From the IMG/VR virus record IMGVR_UViG_3300021963_000050, positions 51,865 through 115,864 of that record: a stretch of 64,000 nucleotides of DNA. One strand, written 5' to 3'. Each line of letters begins with the position of its first letter. Within the stretch, counting starts at the first letter, position 1. The translations under genes were made by a program, and so were the position numbers. Origin of the DNA: a virus. Under the pieces are notes generated by a model that saw only the letters and a list, made by a program, of their open reading frames with translations, had not been told where the DNA came from and ran no database searches. Of this stretch, positions 9,661 to 18,870 are shown piece after piece.

Positions 9661-9713
9661 GTTTGACTTTTCGAATTTTTTTCTTATACTTTATAAAAAA
9701 GGAAAGAATTTGA

Positions 9714-10934
9714 ATGTCAAAGATTAGAATTTTAGCAATACCACCCGATACCCATGGTGTAGGTAAATATAGAATATTAGACCCATATAAATTTATTGGA
9801 GACCATTACTCAGATGAGTTCCATATTGATATCGCACTATCAGTTGAGAACAATGATAATTTCTTTAAGAACTATGACATCGTTGTTTTCCATAGTTTTA
9901 TCCATCAAACAAGCCACGAAGAAAATATTTCAAGAATTAAATGGTTAAAATCCCAAGGGATTAAGACCGTTATGGATATTGATGACCACTGGTCTCCTGA
10001 CCATAGACACCCAATGTATTTTCATATCAAAGAAAATGAATTGCCAAAAAAGAAGGTGGACATGATGAAGGAATCAGACTATGTTACATGTACCACTGAA
10101 CATTTTGCGAACGGACTTAGAAAAAAACTTAATTTAAAAAATGTTTTGGTATTTCCAAACGCAATTGACCCAAATGAAAGTCAATTCCAACCAAAACCAA
10201 CACAATCTGATAGACTTAGATTCGGATGGTTAGGTGGTTCAACACACTTACATGATTTAGAACAAATTAGAGGTGGTATCTCAATGATTGCAAATCAATA
10301 TGATAACGTACAATTCGTTCTTTGTGGTTATGATTTAAGAGGTTCAATCACTGAAGTAAATCCACAAACCAACGAAAGAAAAACAAGACCAATCCAACCA
10401 ATGGAAACGGTTTGGTACAAATACGAACAAATTTTCACTGATAACTATAAAACTGTTGATGGAGACTATAAATCATATTTAATGAATTTCTCACCAACAC
10501 CTGAAATTGACGTTAGTGATAAAAAATATAGAAGGGTATGGACTCAACCAATTGGTAGATATGGTGCAAATTATAATTTATTTGACGTATCTTTAGCACC
10601 CGTGATACCTTCAGAATTCAATTCATATAAATCACAATTGAAAATAATCGAATCTGGTTTTCACAAAAAACCAATCATTGCTAGTGAAACGATGCCATAT
10701 ACCATTGATTTAAAAAACGCTTATAAAGAGGGTAAATTACTGGATGATGGTAATGCTTTATTAGTACATGAAAATAAAAATCATAAACTTTGGGCAAAAT
10801 ACATGAAATTACTTATTGAAAACCCAAATATGGTTGAAGATTTAGGTAATAAACTCTATGAAACCGTAAAAGACAAATATTCTTTAGTTACGGTATCTAA
10901 AAACAGAACAGAATTTTTCAAATCAATAATTTAA
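9714..10934 (+). CDS. Glycosyltransferase, GT-B fold (GT4-like)
   Basis: 406 aa. The N-terminal Rossmann half holds GVGKYRI and a DIDDHW segment. The C-terminal half opens with LRFGWLGGSTH and contains the donor-site region (SLAPVIPSEFNSYKSQLKIIESGFHKKPIIAS), typical of GT4 nucleotide-sugar enzymes. It probably modifies phage DNA, virion glycoproteins or the host surface; substrate unknown. Two other glycosyltransferases (13965, 15035) lie within 4 kb, forming a sugar-modification group. AAAGGAAAG before the start is one of the few SD-like stretches in the window. Confidence 0.85.
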   Translation: MSKIRILAIPPDTHGVGKYRILDPYKFIGDHYSDEFHIDIALSVENNDNFFKNYDIVVFHSFIHQTSHEENISRIKWLKSQGIKTVMDIDDHWSPDHRHPMYFHIKENELPKKKVDMMKESDYVTCTTEHFANGLRKKLNLKNVLVFPNAIDPNESQFQPKPTQSDRLRFGWLGGSTHLHDLEQIRGGISMIANQYDNVQFVLCGYDLRGSITEVNPQTNERKTRPIQPMETVWYKYEQIFTDNYKTVDGDYKSYLMNFSPTPEIDVSDKKYRRVWTQPIGRYGANYNLFDVSLAPVIPSEFNSYKSQLKIIESGFHKKPIIASETMPYTIDLKNAYKEGKLLDDGNALLVHENKNHKLWAKYMKLLIENPNMVEDLGNKLYETVKDKYSLVTVSKNRTEFFKSII

Positions 10935-10947
10935 AAACAAAAAAAAC

Positions 10948-11184
10948 ATGCATTACTTAGTTACAGTAGGTTACGAAACCGAAAATTTAGACAGAAATGG
11001 TAATCCAAGATTACAAAAAGTTAAGTACATCGTAGAAGCCGAGTCGGTTGAAGAGGCAACATTAGTTGTTTCAAAATACAGAGCGGGTGACATGCGTTCA
11101 TCAGAAAGTTTGGCCATTGTTAAAATGCCAATCGAATGTATTATTGACCCACAAAACACTCCTGAGTACTTTAAAAACAAATAA
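10948..11184 (+). CDS. Small conserved-type protein of unknown function
   Basis: 78 aa, one alpha/beta unit: MHYLVTVGYETE, RLQKVKYIVEAESVEEATLVVSKY, then a strand. The alternation matches the small ferredoxin-like fold proteins common in T4-type genomes. It lies 13 nt after the glycosyltransferase and 2 nt before the next start, so it is co-transcribed. Function unknown. Confidence 0.65.
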   Translation: MHYLVTVGYETENLDRNGNPRLQKVKYIVEAESVEEATLVVSKYRAGDMRSSESLAIVKMPIECIIDPQNTPEYFKNK

Positions 11185-11186
11185 TT

Positions 11187-11753
11187 ATGATAACCGCAGA
11201 ACAAATAGAATCTAACAAAAAAAAGTTTCTTGAGACAAACTCAAAATACAAAATCTTTACAGATGAATTGTTAGATTTTTTGGGTGATGATTTCTTCATC
11301 GCACCTGCATCCACATCCCTAGACATGTACGGATGTTATCCCGGTGGATTACTTAGTCACTGCTTTAAGGCGGCCAAGTATTCTGTTAAAACAAATGAAT
11401 TGTTACCCGAACCCATGAGAGTTCAGACATCATCAATTCTCAAATGTATCTTTCTTTCACAAATTGGTAAAACATTTATGTTTAAACCAAATCCAAGTGA
11501 ATGGCACAGAAAAAATTTGGGTAAGTTGTACGAATTCACGGAACAAGAAGTTTCAATGAAAGCCGGTGAAAGAGCGGTCTACTACGCAACCACAAATGGT
11601 GTTAAACTTTCTGAAGATGAATTCCAATCAATAATGAATTCAGATAAAGAATCGGATGACAAAATGGCTAAGTATCGTTCAGGAACATTGTCTAATGTAA
11701 TAAGAGTCGGTTTTGAACTATCAATATTAGAAGAAAAAAATGGACAAAAATGA
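11187..11753 (+). CDS. HD/YhaM-like fold protein with degenerate metal site
   Basis: 188 aa. YPGGLLSH (51-58) followed by a helix matches the first histidine element of HD-domain phosphohydrolases such as YhaM-type exonucleases. Where the family normally has H-D-I-G-K, this protein has S91-Q-I-G-K, so two metal ligands are missing. It is therefore probably not an active phosphohydrolase and may act as a binding or structural derivative. It overlaps the dUTPase start by 14 nt. Confidence 0.6.
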   Translation: MITAEQIESNKKKFLETNSKYKIFTDELLDFLGDDFFIAPASTSLDMYGCYPGGLLSHCFKAAKYSVKTNELLPEPMRVQTSSILKCIFLSQIGKTFMFKPNPSEWHRKNLGKLYEFTEQEVSMKAGERAVYYATTNGVKLSEDEFQSIMNSDKESDDKMAKYRSGTLSNVIRVGFELSILEEKNGQK

Positions 11754-12336
11754 AATTGAGTCGTACATTAAACGACTTCAAGAATTAGAAAAAGAAATCC
11801 TAAATGAGGATTCTAACGACGAATCAATCATGGGGGACTTAAATAAATTGTTATTTAGTCTCGGGGATGATATTAAAAATCAAGTCGAAGAACAAGTTAA
11901 TCGATTTGAGGTAAAAATAAAAAAATTAAACCCAAATGCGGTCATCCCCTCATACTCAAAAGAGGGTGATGCTGCCATGGATTTAACCGCGGTAGATGTT
12001 GAGTTTACCGACGATTATATTTCATATAAGACAGGTATTGCAATTGAAATACCCAAAGGTTATGTTGGTTTAGTTTTCCCGAGAAGTAGTAATTCTAAAA
12101 AAGATTTACTATTAACAAATAGCGTTGGGGTTATTGATAGTGGGTACAGGGGAGAAATTGAAATTAGATATAAAACAATTTTAAATAATAAAAGAGAAAA
12201 TATTTCAATTTACAATACCTTAGACAGAGTGGGTCAGATTATGATTATCCCATACCCTTCAATTACATTCGTTGAAGTAGATGAGTTATCACAAACAGAA
12301 AGAGGTGATGGTGGATTTGGTTCTACCGGAAAATAA
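11740..12336 (+). CDS. dut: dUTP diphosphatase (trimeric dUTPase)
   Basis: 198 aa. All five motifs are present: DAAMDL (77-82), PRSS (114-117), NSVGVIDSGYRGEI (127-140), RVGQIMI (163-169) and RGDGGFGSTG (188-197). It hydrolyses dUTP to dUMP and pyrophosphate, limiting uracil in phage DNA and feeding dTMP synthesis together with the dCMP deaminase at 23828. The 55-residue N-terminal coiled extension is longer than in typical dUTPases (about 140-150 aa) and may mediate oligomerisation or partner binding. Confidence 0.95.
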   Translation: MDKNEIESYIKRLQELEKEILNEDSNDESIMGDLNKLLFSLGDDIKNQVEEQVNRFEVKIKKLNPNAVIPSYSKEGDAAMDLTAVDVEFTDDYISYKTGIAIEIPKGYVGLVFPRSSNSKKDLLLTNSVGVIDSGYRGEIEIRYKTILNNKRENISIYNTLDRVGQIMIIPYPSITFVEVDELSQTERGDGGFGSTGK

Positions 12337-13078
12337 TAATTATATTAATAAAAATACATACTTGAGAAAGTCAACAACAAAAACCGCCAATCTTATAGAA
12401 GATAAGAAAATCGCTAAAAAACAAAGAATTAGAGAAATTATAAAACAACCAAAAGAAAAATTTCTCACCAAAAATCAAGAAGAGTATTGGAGAATATTGG
12501 GTGATAATGAAATAACACTTTGTTTTGGTCCAGCTGGTGTTGGTAAATCGTATATTGCAATGAAAAGGGCGGTTGATTTACTATGGGATGATAACAACAA
12601 ATATGAAAAAATTATTATTGTTAGACCCGCGGTTGAAGCAGAAGAAAAGTTGGGTTCATTACCTGGCGGTTTGGAAGAAAAACTTGACCCATACATCTAC
12701 CCATCGTATTATCTTTTAAATAAGATAATTGGTAAAGATGCTAGAGAAAAATTAAAAGACGAAGGATTTATTGAAATCGCCGCATTAGCGTACATGAGAG
12801 GGTGGAATGTTGATAATACAATATTGGTGTTTGAAGAAGCTCAGAATACAACACCGTCTCAAATGAAACTACTATTAACACGTATTGGATTCAATTCTAA
12901 ATTCTTCATTTCAGGAGACTTAGAACAATCAGATAAATTCAAAGACAAAACAAAAACAGGTTTATATGATGCAAAAGTTAGACTTGGAGATTTAAAAAAT
13001 GTTGGAGTTTTTGAATTTGGTAGTGAGGACATTGTAAGAAATCCTATAATCACTCAAATCTTAAAAAGATACGATTAA
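12281..13078 (+). CDS. phoH: PhoH-family P-loop ATPase
   Basis: 265 aa from the ATG at 12281; a start at 12308 is equally possible, and both overlap dut. Walker A is GPAGVGKS (83-90), followed by IIIVRPAVEAEEKLGSLPGG and Walker B-like VFEEAQNT, then the sensor LLTRIGFNSKFFISGDLEQ. These are the standard PhoH blocks, related to the ATPase core of RNA-processing PhoH2. PhoH is common in marine T4-type phages; its physiological role is unsettled. The first 60 residues are basic and look unstructured. Confidence 0.9.
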   Translation: MSYHKQKEVMVDLVLPENNNYINKNTYLRKSTTKTANLIEDKKIAKKQRIREIIKQPKEKFLTKNQEEYWRILGDNEITLCFGPAGVGKSYIAMKRAVDLLWDDNNKYEKIIIVRPAVEAEEKLGSLPGGLEEKLDPYIYPSYYLLNKIIGKDAREKLKDEGFIEIAALAYMRGWNVDNTILVFEEAQNTTPSQMKLLLTRIGFNSKFFISGDLEQSDKFKDKTKTGLYDAKVRLGDLKNVGVFEFGSEDIVRNPIITQILKRYD

Positions 13079-13115
13079 ACTTTACTTATAAAGTATTATA
13101 AGTTATATTTCCTTT

Positions 13116-13796
13116 ATGGAAATATTTGTAAGTATAGACGGTGTTTTAAGAAACACCATACAAAAATTTGATTATCATTATAAAGATTATTTCTTAAACA
13201 CCGAATCAGACGAAGAGGAAAAATTCGAATATGGTGTTAATGGTACCCCTATATCTATTGAGAATTTATTAAGTACATATAAATTTCAATCAATCGACGA
13301 GTTTAACAAATTTTTATATTTTGATTTTCCAATCGAAATATATGGTCACGCGGGTTTAAGTTACAGTCACGCGGCAACCGAATTGAACAGTTTTATTTTT
13401 GAGAATAAGGATGTGAAAATTACCTTGGTTGGTCTTAGTGAAAAAGGTAAAGCGAAACCCGCAACACTTTTCTTCTTATCAAAAAACGGTATTATGGCAG
13501 ATAATGTAATTTTTTCATCACCAGAAAAGATAAAAAAATTATGGAAAAAATGTGATGTGTGGATTACAGACGATATTAATGTTGTTTCTCAATGTCCCAT
13601 CCACAAGAGGGTTATAAAATTTAATACGTTTTACAATAATAACTTTACAAATAAACTACAAATAAATAAATTATCAGAAATAAATAAAACATGGTTGAAA
13701 TTTTCGGTAAAAACTATTATATCGATGTTGATGGAATCAGTCAAAAATGTCAAACGGGTAATCAAATCCAAAACGAAGACGGAACCACAACGCTAG
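13116..13796 (+). CDS. HAD-like protein with altered motif I
   Basis: 226 aa. It begins FVSIDGVLRNTI, the place where HAD phosphatases and 5'(3')-nucleotidases have D-x-D-G-V-L. The first, nucleophilic Asp is replaced by Ser14-equivalent, so classical phosphatase chemistry is unlikely. VWITDDINVV near 150 corresponds to the later Asp-containing motif. The last 35 residues overlap the next gene by 106 nt in another frame and look low-complexity and basic, so the true C-terminus may have been changed by a frameshift. Confidence 0.6.
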   Translation: MEIFVSIDGVLRNTIQKFDYHYKDYFLNTESDEEEKFEYGVNGTPISIENLLSTYKFQSIDEFNKFLYFDFPIEIYGHAGLSYSHAATELNSFIFENKDVKITLVGLSEKGKAKPATLFFLSKNGIMADNVIFSSPEKIKKLWKKCDVWITDDINVVSQCPIHKRVIKFNTFYNNNFTNKLQINKLSEINKTWLKFSVKTIISMLMESVKNVKRVIKSKTKTEPQR

Positions 13797-13972
13797 AGAT
13801 AAACATATTCAAATATGAAATAATAAAAACTTGCATTGAAAGAGTGTTAAATGAATTTGAAGAATCAGATGAAACGTTAGGTGAATTTGGTGAATCAAAC
13901 TTATCAATATCATTTAAAATTGCATATAACACATTAATAAAATACGAAATATTAATATCAGAAGATGAATAA
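13691..13972 (+). CDS. Small acidic protein of unknown function
   Basis: 93 aa. It starts MVEIFGKNYYIDVDGISQKC, a beta hairpin, followed by an acidic helix-rich half (INIFKYEIIKTCIERVLNEFEESDE). It shares 106 nt with the upstream HAD-like gene and 8 nt with the next glycosyltransferase. The composition is protein-like, so I regard this as the real gene and the overlapped end of 13116 as suspect. Confidence 0.55.
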   Translation: MVEIFGKNYYIDVDGISQKCQTGNQIQNEDGTTTLEINIFKYEIIKTCIERVLNEFEESDETLGEFGESNLSISFKIAYNTLIKYEILISEDE

Positions 13973-15038
13973 CAAAGAAAACATAGAAAAACTGTCGGTG
14001 GCTTTAGAAAACCTAACCACCAAGACTAATAACATATACTTTTTGGTATATGACACAAAAAACAATCCAAGAGCTTCAGTTAAACATATCTACGATATGG
14101 CACTGACACTAAAACAAAATGGATATAACGCTAAATTACTTGTTGAAGATAAAACATACACAGGTGTTAATTCTTGGTTAGGTGACACATATAATGAATT
14201 AGATGTTGTGACCATTAAGGATGACCGAGTTGAAATTAAAATTGAAGATGTAATTGTTGTACCTGAATATTATTCAAATGTTTTGGAATCCATGGCAAAC
14301 ATCAGATGTGTAAAGGTTATGTTAGTTCAACAAAAAGAATACATATTTGAGACATTACCAATTGGAAGCAGATGGTCTGATTATGGATTTGACAGAGTGA
14401 TTACAACCACCGAGTTTTCTAAGAAATATATTGGTGAGATTTTTAACGAGTCTTTAGTACACATAATTCCACCAATCATTAGTGATGAATTTAAAGTTAG
14501 TGAAAAGAACACAAAACCTATCATCGCGATTATGTGTAAAGACAGGTCAACAAATAAAAGAATTATCTCAGAATTTTATATTAGATACCCTCATTTAAGA
14601 TGGTTGACGTTTAGAGATATGGTTAACATGTCCTATCAAGAATTTGCTGATAATTTGAGAGAATGTGTTGTTTCGGTATGGGTTGACGAAGATTCAACTT
14701 TCGGGACTTTCCCATTAGAATCAATGAAATCAGGTATACCAATTATTGGTAAAATTCCTAAAAATGAACCTGATTGGTTAAGTGAGAACGGGATGTGGAC
14801 ATACGATGAATCAAAAATTGTGGAGATTCTTGGTACGTATATAAACGCTTGGTTAGAGGGTGTTGAAATTAACGATGATGTTAAACAGAAAATGAAAGAT
14901 ACTCTTTTACCATACGAAACTGAAATTACAAAAAATAATATTTTGAATATTTTTGATTCATTCATCAATAAAAGAATTGATGCGATAGAAAAGGCATTAA
15001 ATAAAATAAAAGAAGAAAACAAAGAAGAAATAGCATGA
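13965..15038 (+). CDS. Glycosyltransferase, GT-B fold (GT4-like)
   Basis: 357 aa. IYFLVYDTKNNPRASVKHIYDMALTL opens a Rossmann-like N-domain. The C-domain holds the acceptor/donor signature SVWVDEDSTFGTFPLESMKSGIPIIGK, where the E-x7-E style motif of GT4 retaining enzymes is replaced by FPLESMKSG. It overlaps the GT2-type enzyme downstream by 4 nt, so the two are translationally coupled and may act in sequence on one acceptor. Confidence 0.8.
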   Translation: MNNKENIEKLSVALENLTTKTNNIYFLVYDTKNNPRASVKHIYDMALTLKQNGYNAKLLVEDKTYTGVNSWLGDTYNELDVVTIKDDRVEIKIEDVIVVPEYYSNVLESMANIRCVKVMLVQQKEYIFETLPIGSRWSDYGFDRVITTTEFSKKYIGEIFNESLVHIIPPIISDEFKVSEKNTKPIIAIMCKDRSTNKRIISEFYIRYPHLRWLTFRDMVNMSYQEFADNLRECVVSVWVDEDSTFGTFPLESMKSGIPIIGKIPKNEPDWLSENGMWTYDESKIVEILGTYINAWLEGVEINDDVKQKMKDTLLPYETEITKNNILNIFDSFINKRIDAIEKALNKIKEENKEEIA

Positions 15039-15814
15039 AAGACATATCAATAATTTTACCAATCCACAAATGGGATGAGGAATATGAAATAATGTTTAAA
15101 AACGCGTTTAGTTCGGTAGAACAATTCTATAATGATGTTAAATTATTTATTGTTGGTCCATCTAATGTCGTTTCTAAAATAAAAATTGACGAGACAAATT
15201 TAGAATATCATATTATCGAAAACACCGGTAATCATGATTTTTGTTCTCAAGTAAACTTAGGAATTGAGAAGTGTGAAACCGAATGGTTTTCAATTTTAGA
15301 AGTCGATGATGAATATCATAAAAATTGGTTGACTTTAGTAAATTCTTATAGAAGAGAAAATCCTGAAGTCAGTGCATTTTTAAGTTTAGTTAAAGACATC
15401 AATGTTGAAGGTAACTTTTTAAGTTATACAAACGAATCAACTTGGGCTTATGGTTTTACAGACAAACAAGGGTTTTTAGATAATGAAGCACTTTTAGAAT
15501 ATCAAAATTTCCAAATCAATGGTGGTTTGTACAAAACATCAGTTATTACTGAGTATGGTAAATTAAAATCAAACATTAAATTAACTTTTGGGTATGAATT
15601 CTTATTGAGATTAACCCATAATAATGTTATTGTAATGACCATTCCAAGATTAGGATATCAACACGTCAATTTTAGAGAAGACTCATTATTTTGGAACTAT
15701 AAAAATTCCGATGACATGAGACTATCTCCCGAAGAAGTTAAATTTTGGTTGGATACTGCGAAAAAAGAATTTTTCTTTAAAAATAATAGAGACATAAACT
15801 ATGTAGAAAATTAA
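15035..15814 (+). CDS. Glycosyltransferase, GT-A fold (GT2-like)
   Basis: 259 aa. It starts with the GT2 strand ISIILPIHKWDEE. The D-x-D equivalent is EVDDEY (89-94), followed by helical acceptor-side segments. It lacks membrane spans, so it is cytosolic. It is the third glycosyltransferase in the operon and is followed 2 nt later by the sigma factor gene. Likely targets are modified DNA bases, glycosylated capsid proteins or host glycans; the sequence does not decide. Confidence 0.8.
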   Translation: MKDISIILPIHKWDEEYEIMFKNAFSSVEQFYNDVKLFIVGPSNVVSKIKIDETNLEYHIIENTGNHDFCSQVNLGIEKCETEWFSILEVDDEYHKNWLTLVNSYRRENPEVSAFLSLVKDINVEGNFLSYTNESTWAYGFTDKQGFLDNEALLEYQNFQINGGLYKTSVITEYGKLKSNIKLTFGYEFLLRLTHNNVIVMTIPRLGYQHVNFREDSLFWNYKNSDDMRLSPEEVKFWLDTAKKEFFFKNNRDINYVEN

Positions 15815-15816
15815 AT

Positions 15817-16515
15817 ATGCCGCGTAAACGAACCCAAAAAATTTATTTTGGGGAGGAACAAGAACAAGCGGTTGTAAGATACTTAGAATCCGACTCCGAT
15901 ACTGACAAGAATAAGATATTCAATGAATATTTAAGAGAACCTCTCACAATAATGGTCGAAAGTATAATTCGACGTTATAAATTGTATAGAAAAGACTTTG
16001 AATTCGTAGACATACATGCGGATACAATGTCATTTCTTATGACTAAGATTAACAAATTCGACCATACAAAAAATCACAAAGCTTATTCTTATTTCGGAAC
16101 CATCTGTAAAAATTACTTGATGGGGGCAATTCAGAAGGATGCTAAAGAAATGAATAGGAATGTGTCGTATGATGACATTTCATCCGATTTAGAGGAGAGT
16201 ACAGAACACTCCTATTCCATAGACGAATATCATATTGATTATAAAGATGTAATCATAAAATTCATAATTGAATTAGAAACGTTTATGGAAGATGAGGATT
16301 TAAATGAAAACGAACAAAAATTAGGATACGCATTAATTGAAATCTTTAGCAACTTTGAAAAAATCTTCCAAGTTGGTGAGGGTAATAAATTCAATAAGAA
16401 CTTGATTTTATTATCGTTACGTGAGATGACCTCATTATCAACTAAGGAAATACGAATATCTTTAAAAAGATATAAAAAAGTTTATGAAGGTATCATGATT
16501 GGATTCATAAATTAA
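15817..16515 (+). CDS. 55: Late-transcription sigma factor, T4 gp55-like
   Basis: 232 aa. Residues about 65-120 (VDIHADTMSFLMTKINKFDHTK, AYSYFGTICKNYLMGAIQKDAK, NRNVSYDD) resemble sigma region 2, including the linker seen in gp55-type phage sigma factors. The C-terminus is a helical ISLKRYKKVYEG unit that could contact DNA or RNA polymerase. It would direct host RNA polymerase to late promoters; the TATTTATA motif set in this window is the obvious candidate target. Its gene is followed by one of these motifs (16525). Confidence 0.8.
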   Translation: MPRKRTQKIYFGEEQEQAVVRYLESDSDTDKNKIFNEYLREPLTIMVESIIRRYKLYRKDFEFVDIHADTMSFLMTKINKFDHTKNHKAYSYFGTICKNYLMGAIQKDAKEMNRNVSYDDISSDLEESTEHSYSIDEYHIDYKDVIIKFIIELETFMEDEDLNENEQKLGYALIEIFSNFEKIFQVGEGNKFNKNLILLSLREMTSLSTKEIRISLKRYKKVYEGIMIGFIN

Positions 16516-16524
16516 TAATTTCTC

Positions 16525-16532
16525 TATTTATA
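16525..16532 (+). promoter_or_regulatory. TATTTATA motif (candidate late promoter)
   Basis: Exact TATTTATA ending 4 nt before the ATG at 16537. If it is a -10 element, the transcript would be nearly leaderless. Confidence 0.45.
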
Positions 16533-16536
16533 TGTT

Positions 16537-16911
16537 ATGAGGGAAAAGAAAAACATTATATCGTTAGATACCGACTCAGCATTATCATTGATGCAGGAGA
16601 TTTATAATGATATCGTTGAGCAGAAAAACACCGCGTCCATGATAACAAAAAAAATGTTAACATTCATGAAGGATGCTGAAGATATGAGTGTGATTGGTCC
16701 CGTAATTAAAGAACAACAAAAAATACTAAACGATTGTACTGAAAAAAAGATTTCGTTAGTTAAGTTACAAAGTGCTCTATTAAAACAAACTCAAGGAAGT
16801 GGTCCTAACTCAACTGGTGGTAAACTACAACTTACAGATGAAGATAGAGTCTTGTTAGAAAAACTGATGAATGATTCAGAAGGTGAATCGTCAGGAATAT
16901 ATAGAGACTAA
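16537..16911 (+). CDS. Small helical protein, unknown, in baseplate operon
   Basis: 124 aa, helical. It starts MREKKNIISLDTDSALSLM, has a hydrophilic middle and an acidic tail ending ESSGIYRD. Its stop overlaps the next start (ATGA-type junction), so it is coupled to the 652-aa protein. It may be a chaperone or small baseplate factor, by position only. Confidence 0.6.
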   Translation: MREKKNIISLDTDSALSLMQEIYNDIVEQKNTASMITKKMLTFMKDAEDMSVIGPVIKEQQKILNDCTEKKISLVKLQSALLKQTQGSGPNSTGGKLQLTDEDRVLLEKLMNDSEGESSGIYRD

Positions 16912-18869
16912 TGAGCAATTCAAAAGAAACGAAAAAAAAACTTCAGTCACAGATTGAAGCAATCAAAAAAATTAACGACGACCCAAAGGGGGCTTCGAAT
17001 TCCATTGCTGACGCATATCAAAAAAATATACCTGACCCAAATGAATTATTTTCTAAAAAAAGTGATGATTTAAAAAATAAATTAAAATCTAAAGTAGAAA
17101 ATAATAAAGACATCTTCAAAGATTTATTGGACGTTGCTGAACAATTCATTACCAGCAATAAAAAAACAAAAAAAGATACAACCGCAACACAAAAAGACAG
17201 TGTTCCCGTAAACGTAGATAAAAATCTTGTGAAGGGAAAAATAAAAAGGTATGCGGTGTCTTCTGCAAAAACCACTTTAAAATCCGCAAAACAAATTGCA
17301 GTAAAACATTTTTCCGAAGCTCTTTTTATGGGTGATGGTATTTGTGGTAGTCAATCAGTATTCAATATCGATTCTATCACTTTAAAACCAGACGAATTTG
17401 ATTTTTTAGACATATTCACCATTGACCCCGATTCTGATTGTGGTAATTTAATCTATGAAAAGAAATCACCCAATAAGAATAAACAAAAGGCCAATAGAAA
17501 ATTATATGATTTAATGTCATCAGGTGGATTATACACCTATTCATCTAATAATGGTAAAAACCTGTTTACGTCTCAATGGAGTGCATCGACACAACAATTC
17601 TTAATTACTGGTTTAACTCAAGGAACTACAGGTGCAACTAAAGTTCAAAATTTTATTCAAGATTATTATGAATCTTTAGAATTTCCTGATATCGAGGAAA
17701 TTATGAAAACATCTATGATGTTAACAATACAAGGTGGTTCAAGTTGTAGTGAATCGAGTAAGTTTACGGTGTCATTAAACAAATCACTGAGACTTATAGA
17801 TAAGTTATTTAAAGTTTGTGGTTCAAGTACCCAGAAAGATGAGTTGAAGAATCAAACTCCTGTTGATATGTTTAGTGAAAACGACCAAGACATTGAGTTT
17901 TACTTTGATTTTGACGATGTAGAAGGTATTGATTTAGATGACGAACAAAATAGATTTAGAAGAGTATTGAGATTTAAAGATTGTTACAATTTTGAAGTTC
18001 CTGTGGACGATATGCACATCGAAGATTTCATCTATTTAACAAACAATAAAAATATTGAACAGGCGGTTGATGATGTTTTAGAAAGTGTATCTAAAGATGC
18101 ATTATCAAAATCAGATTCATCATTTGACCTTAGCGCATTCTTGAATAATTTAATAAACAACTTTATTATAAACTTACCAAAAGCTTTGGTGATGTCTATA
18201 TTGTCCGCCAAAATATTTTTACCAATAATAATTCTGTATAAAATATTTAAAACGGGATTAACCAATATCTACTTGAACAGTAAAGAATTGGCTAAGAAAT
18301 TTTATAAGGCGTTAGGTAATATTATAAAAGATTTATTTTGGTTATTCATAAGAGAGTTTTGGAAATTAATTAAAACTGACCTCTTATCATTTATACAAAC
18401 GATTGTACAAAGAATTATTAAAAACAAATATAAAAGATATCTATTAATTATTACTTCATTGATAGTTTTATTAAAGAAATTATTACAAAATGAAATAAAT
18501 AATTGTTACGATTTATTTCAAACAATTTTGTCAACAATTAATGCAGCACTTTCCCAAAAAGCACCAATAACAGTCCCCTCAATATTGTTACTATTTTCCG
18601 AGTCTCTTCCGGGATTTAGTCAAGACAGGGCGTTTATGAACATAATGAATAAATTAGAAGCATCAGGTGTACCAACAGGACCCTTGTATGGTGAAAGTAA
18701 TAAAATAGGTGATTTAGTTAAATCCATTATAGATGGACATACTGAAGAAAAAGATGCAAACTCTTTTGTAAAAATTGTTCTAAAAGGTGGTGTTTTACCA
18801 GGTCCACCACTCGCGGGTGGTGCGGTTATTCCACCGGGTTTAATTTCTGGTGTAGGAAAAGAATTTTAA
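16911..18869 (+). CDS. Large virion protein with hydrophobic segments, probable baseplate/tail component
   Basis: 652 aa. The first 120 residues are Lys/Asn-rich and probably disordered. Residues about 125-380 are globular with several Cys. Residues about 410-560 form a string of strongly hydrophobic helices (LPKALVMSILSAKIFLPIIILY, YLLIITSLIVLLKKLL), and the C-terminus is Gly/Pro-rich (GGVLPGPPLAGGAVIPPG). Hydrophobic segments in a baseplate-region protein suggest a role in crossing the inner membrane during DNA delivery. No family recognised. Confidence 0.6.
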   Translation: MSNSKETKKKLQSQIEAIKKINDDPKGASNSIADAYQKNIPDPNELFSKKSDDLKNKLKSKVENNKDIFKDLLDVAEQFITSNKKTKKDTTATQKDSVPVNVDKNLVKGKIKRYAVSSAKTTLKSAKQIAVKHFSEALFMGDGICGSQSVFNIDSITLKPDEFDFLDIFTIDPDSDCGNLIYEKKSPNKNKQKANRKLYDLMSSGGLYTYSSNNGKNLFTSQWSASTQQFLITGLTQGTTGATKVQNFIQDYYESLEFPDIEEIMKTSMMLTIQGGSSCSESSKFTVSLNKSLRLIDKLFKVCGSSTQKDELKNQTPVDMFSENDQDIEFYFDFDDVEGIDLDDEQNRFRRVLRFKDCYNFEVPVDDMHIEDFIYLTNNKNIEQAVDDVLESVSKDALSKSDSSFDLSAFLNNLINNFIINLPKALVMSILSAKIFLPIIILYKIFKTGLTNIYLNSKELAKKFYKALGNIIKDLFWLFIREFWKLIKTDLLSFIQTIVQRIIKNKYKRYLLIITSLIVLLKKLLQNEINNCYDLFQTILSTINAALSQKAPITVPSILLLFSESLPGFSQDRAFMNIMNKLEASGVPTGPLYGESNKIGDLVKSIIDGHTEEKDANSFVKIVLKGGVLPGPPLAGGAVIPPGLISGVGKEF

Positions 18870-18870
18870 A

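Noticed and set aside
12281-12336. Long overlap of phoH with dut as a frameshift
   Set aside because: Both frames are intact with full motifs; only the phoH start is ambiguous.
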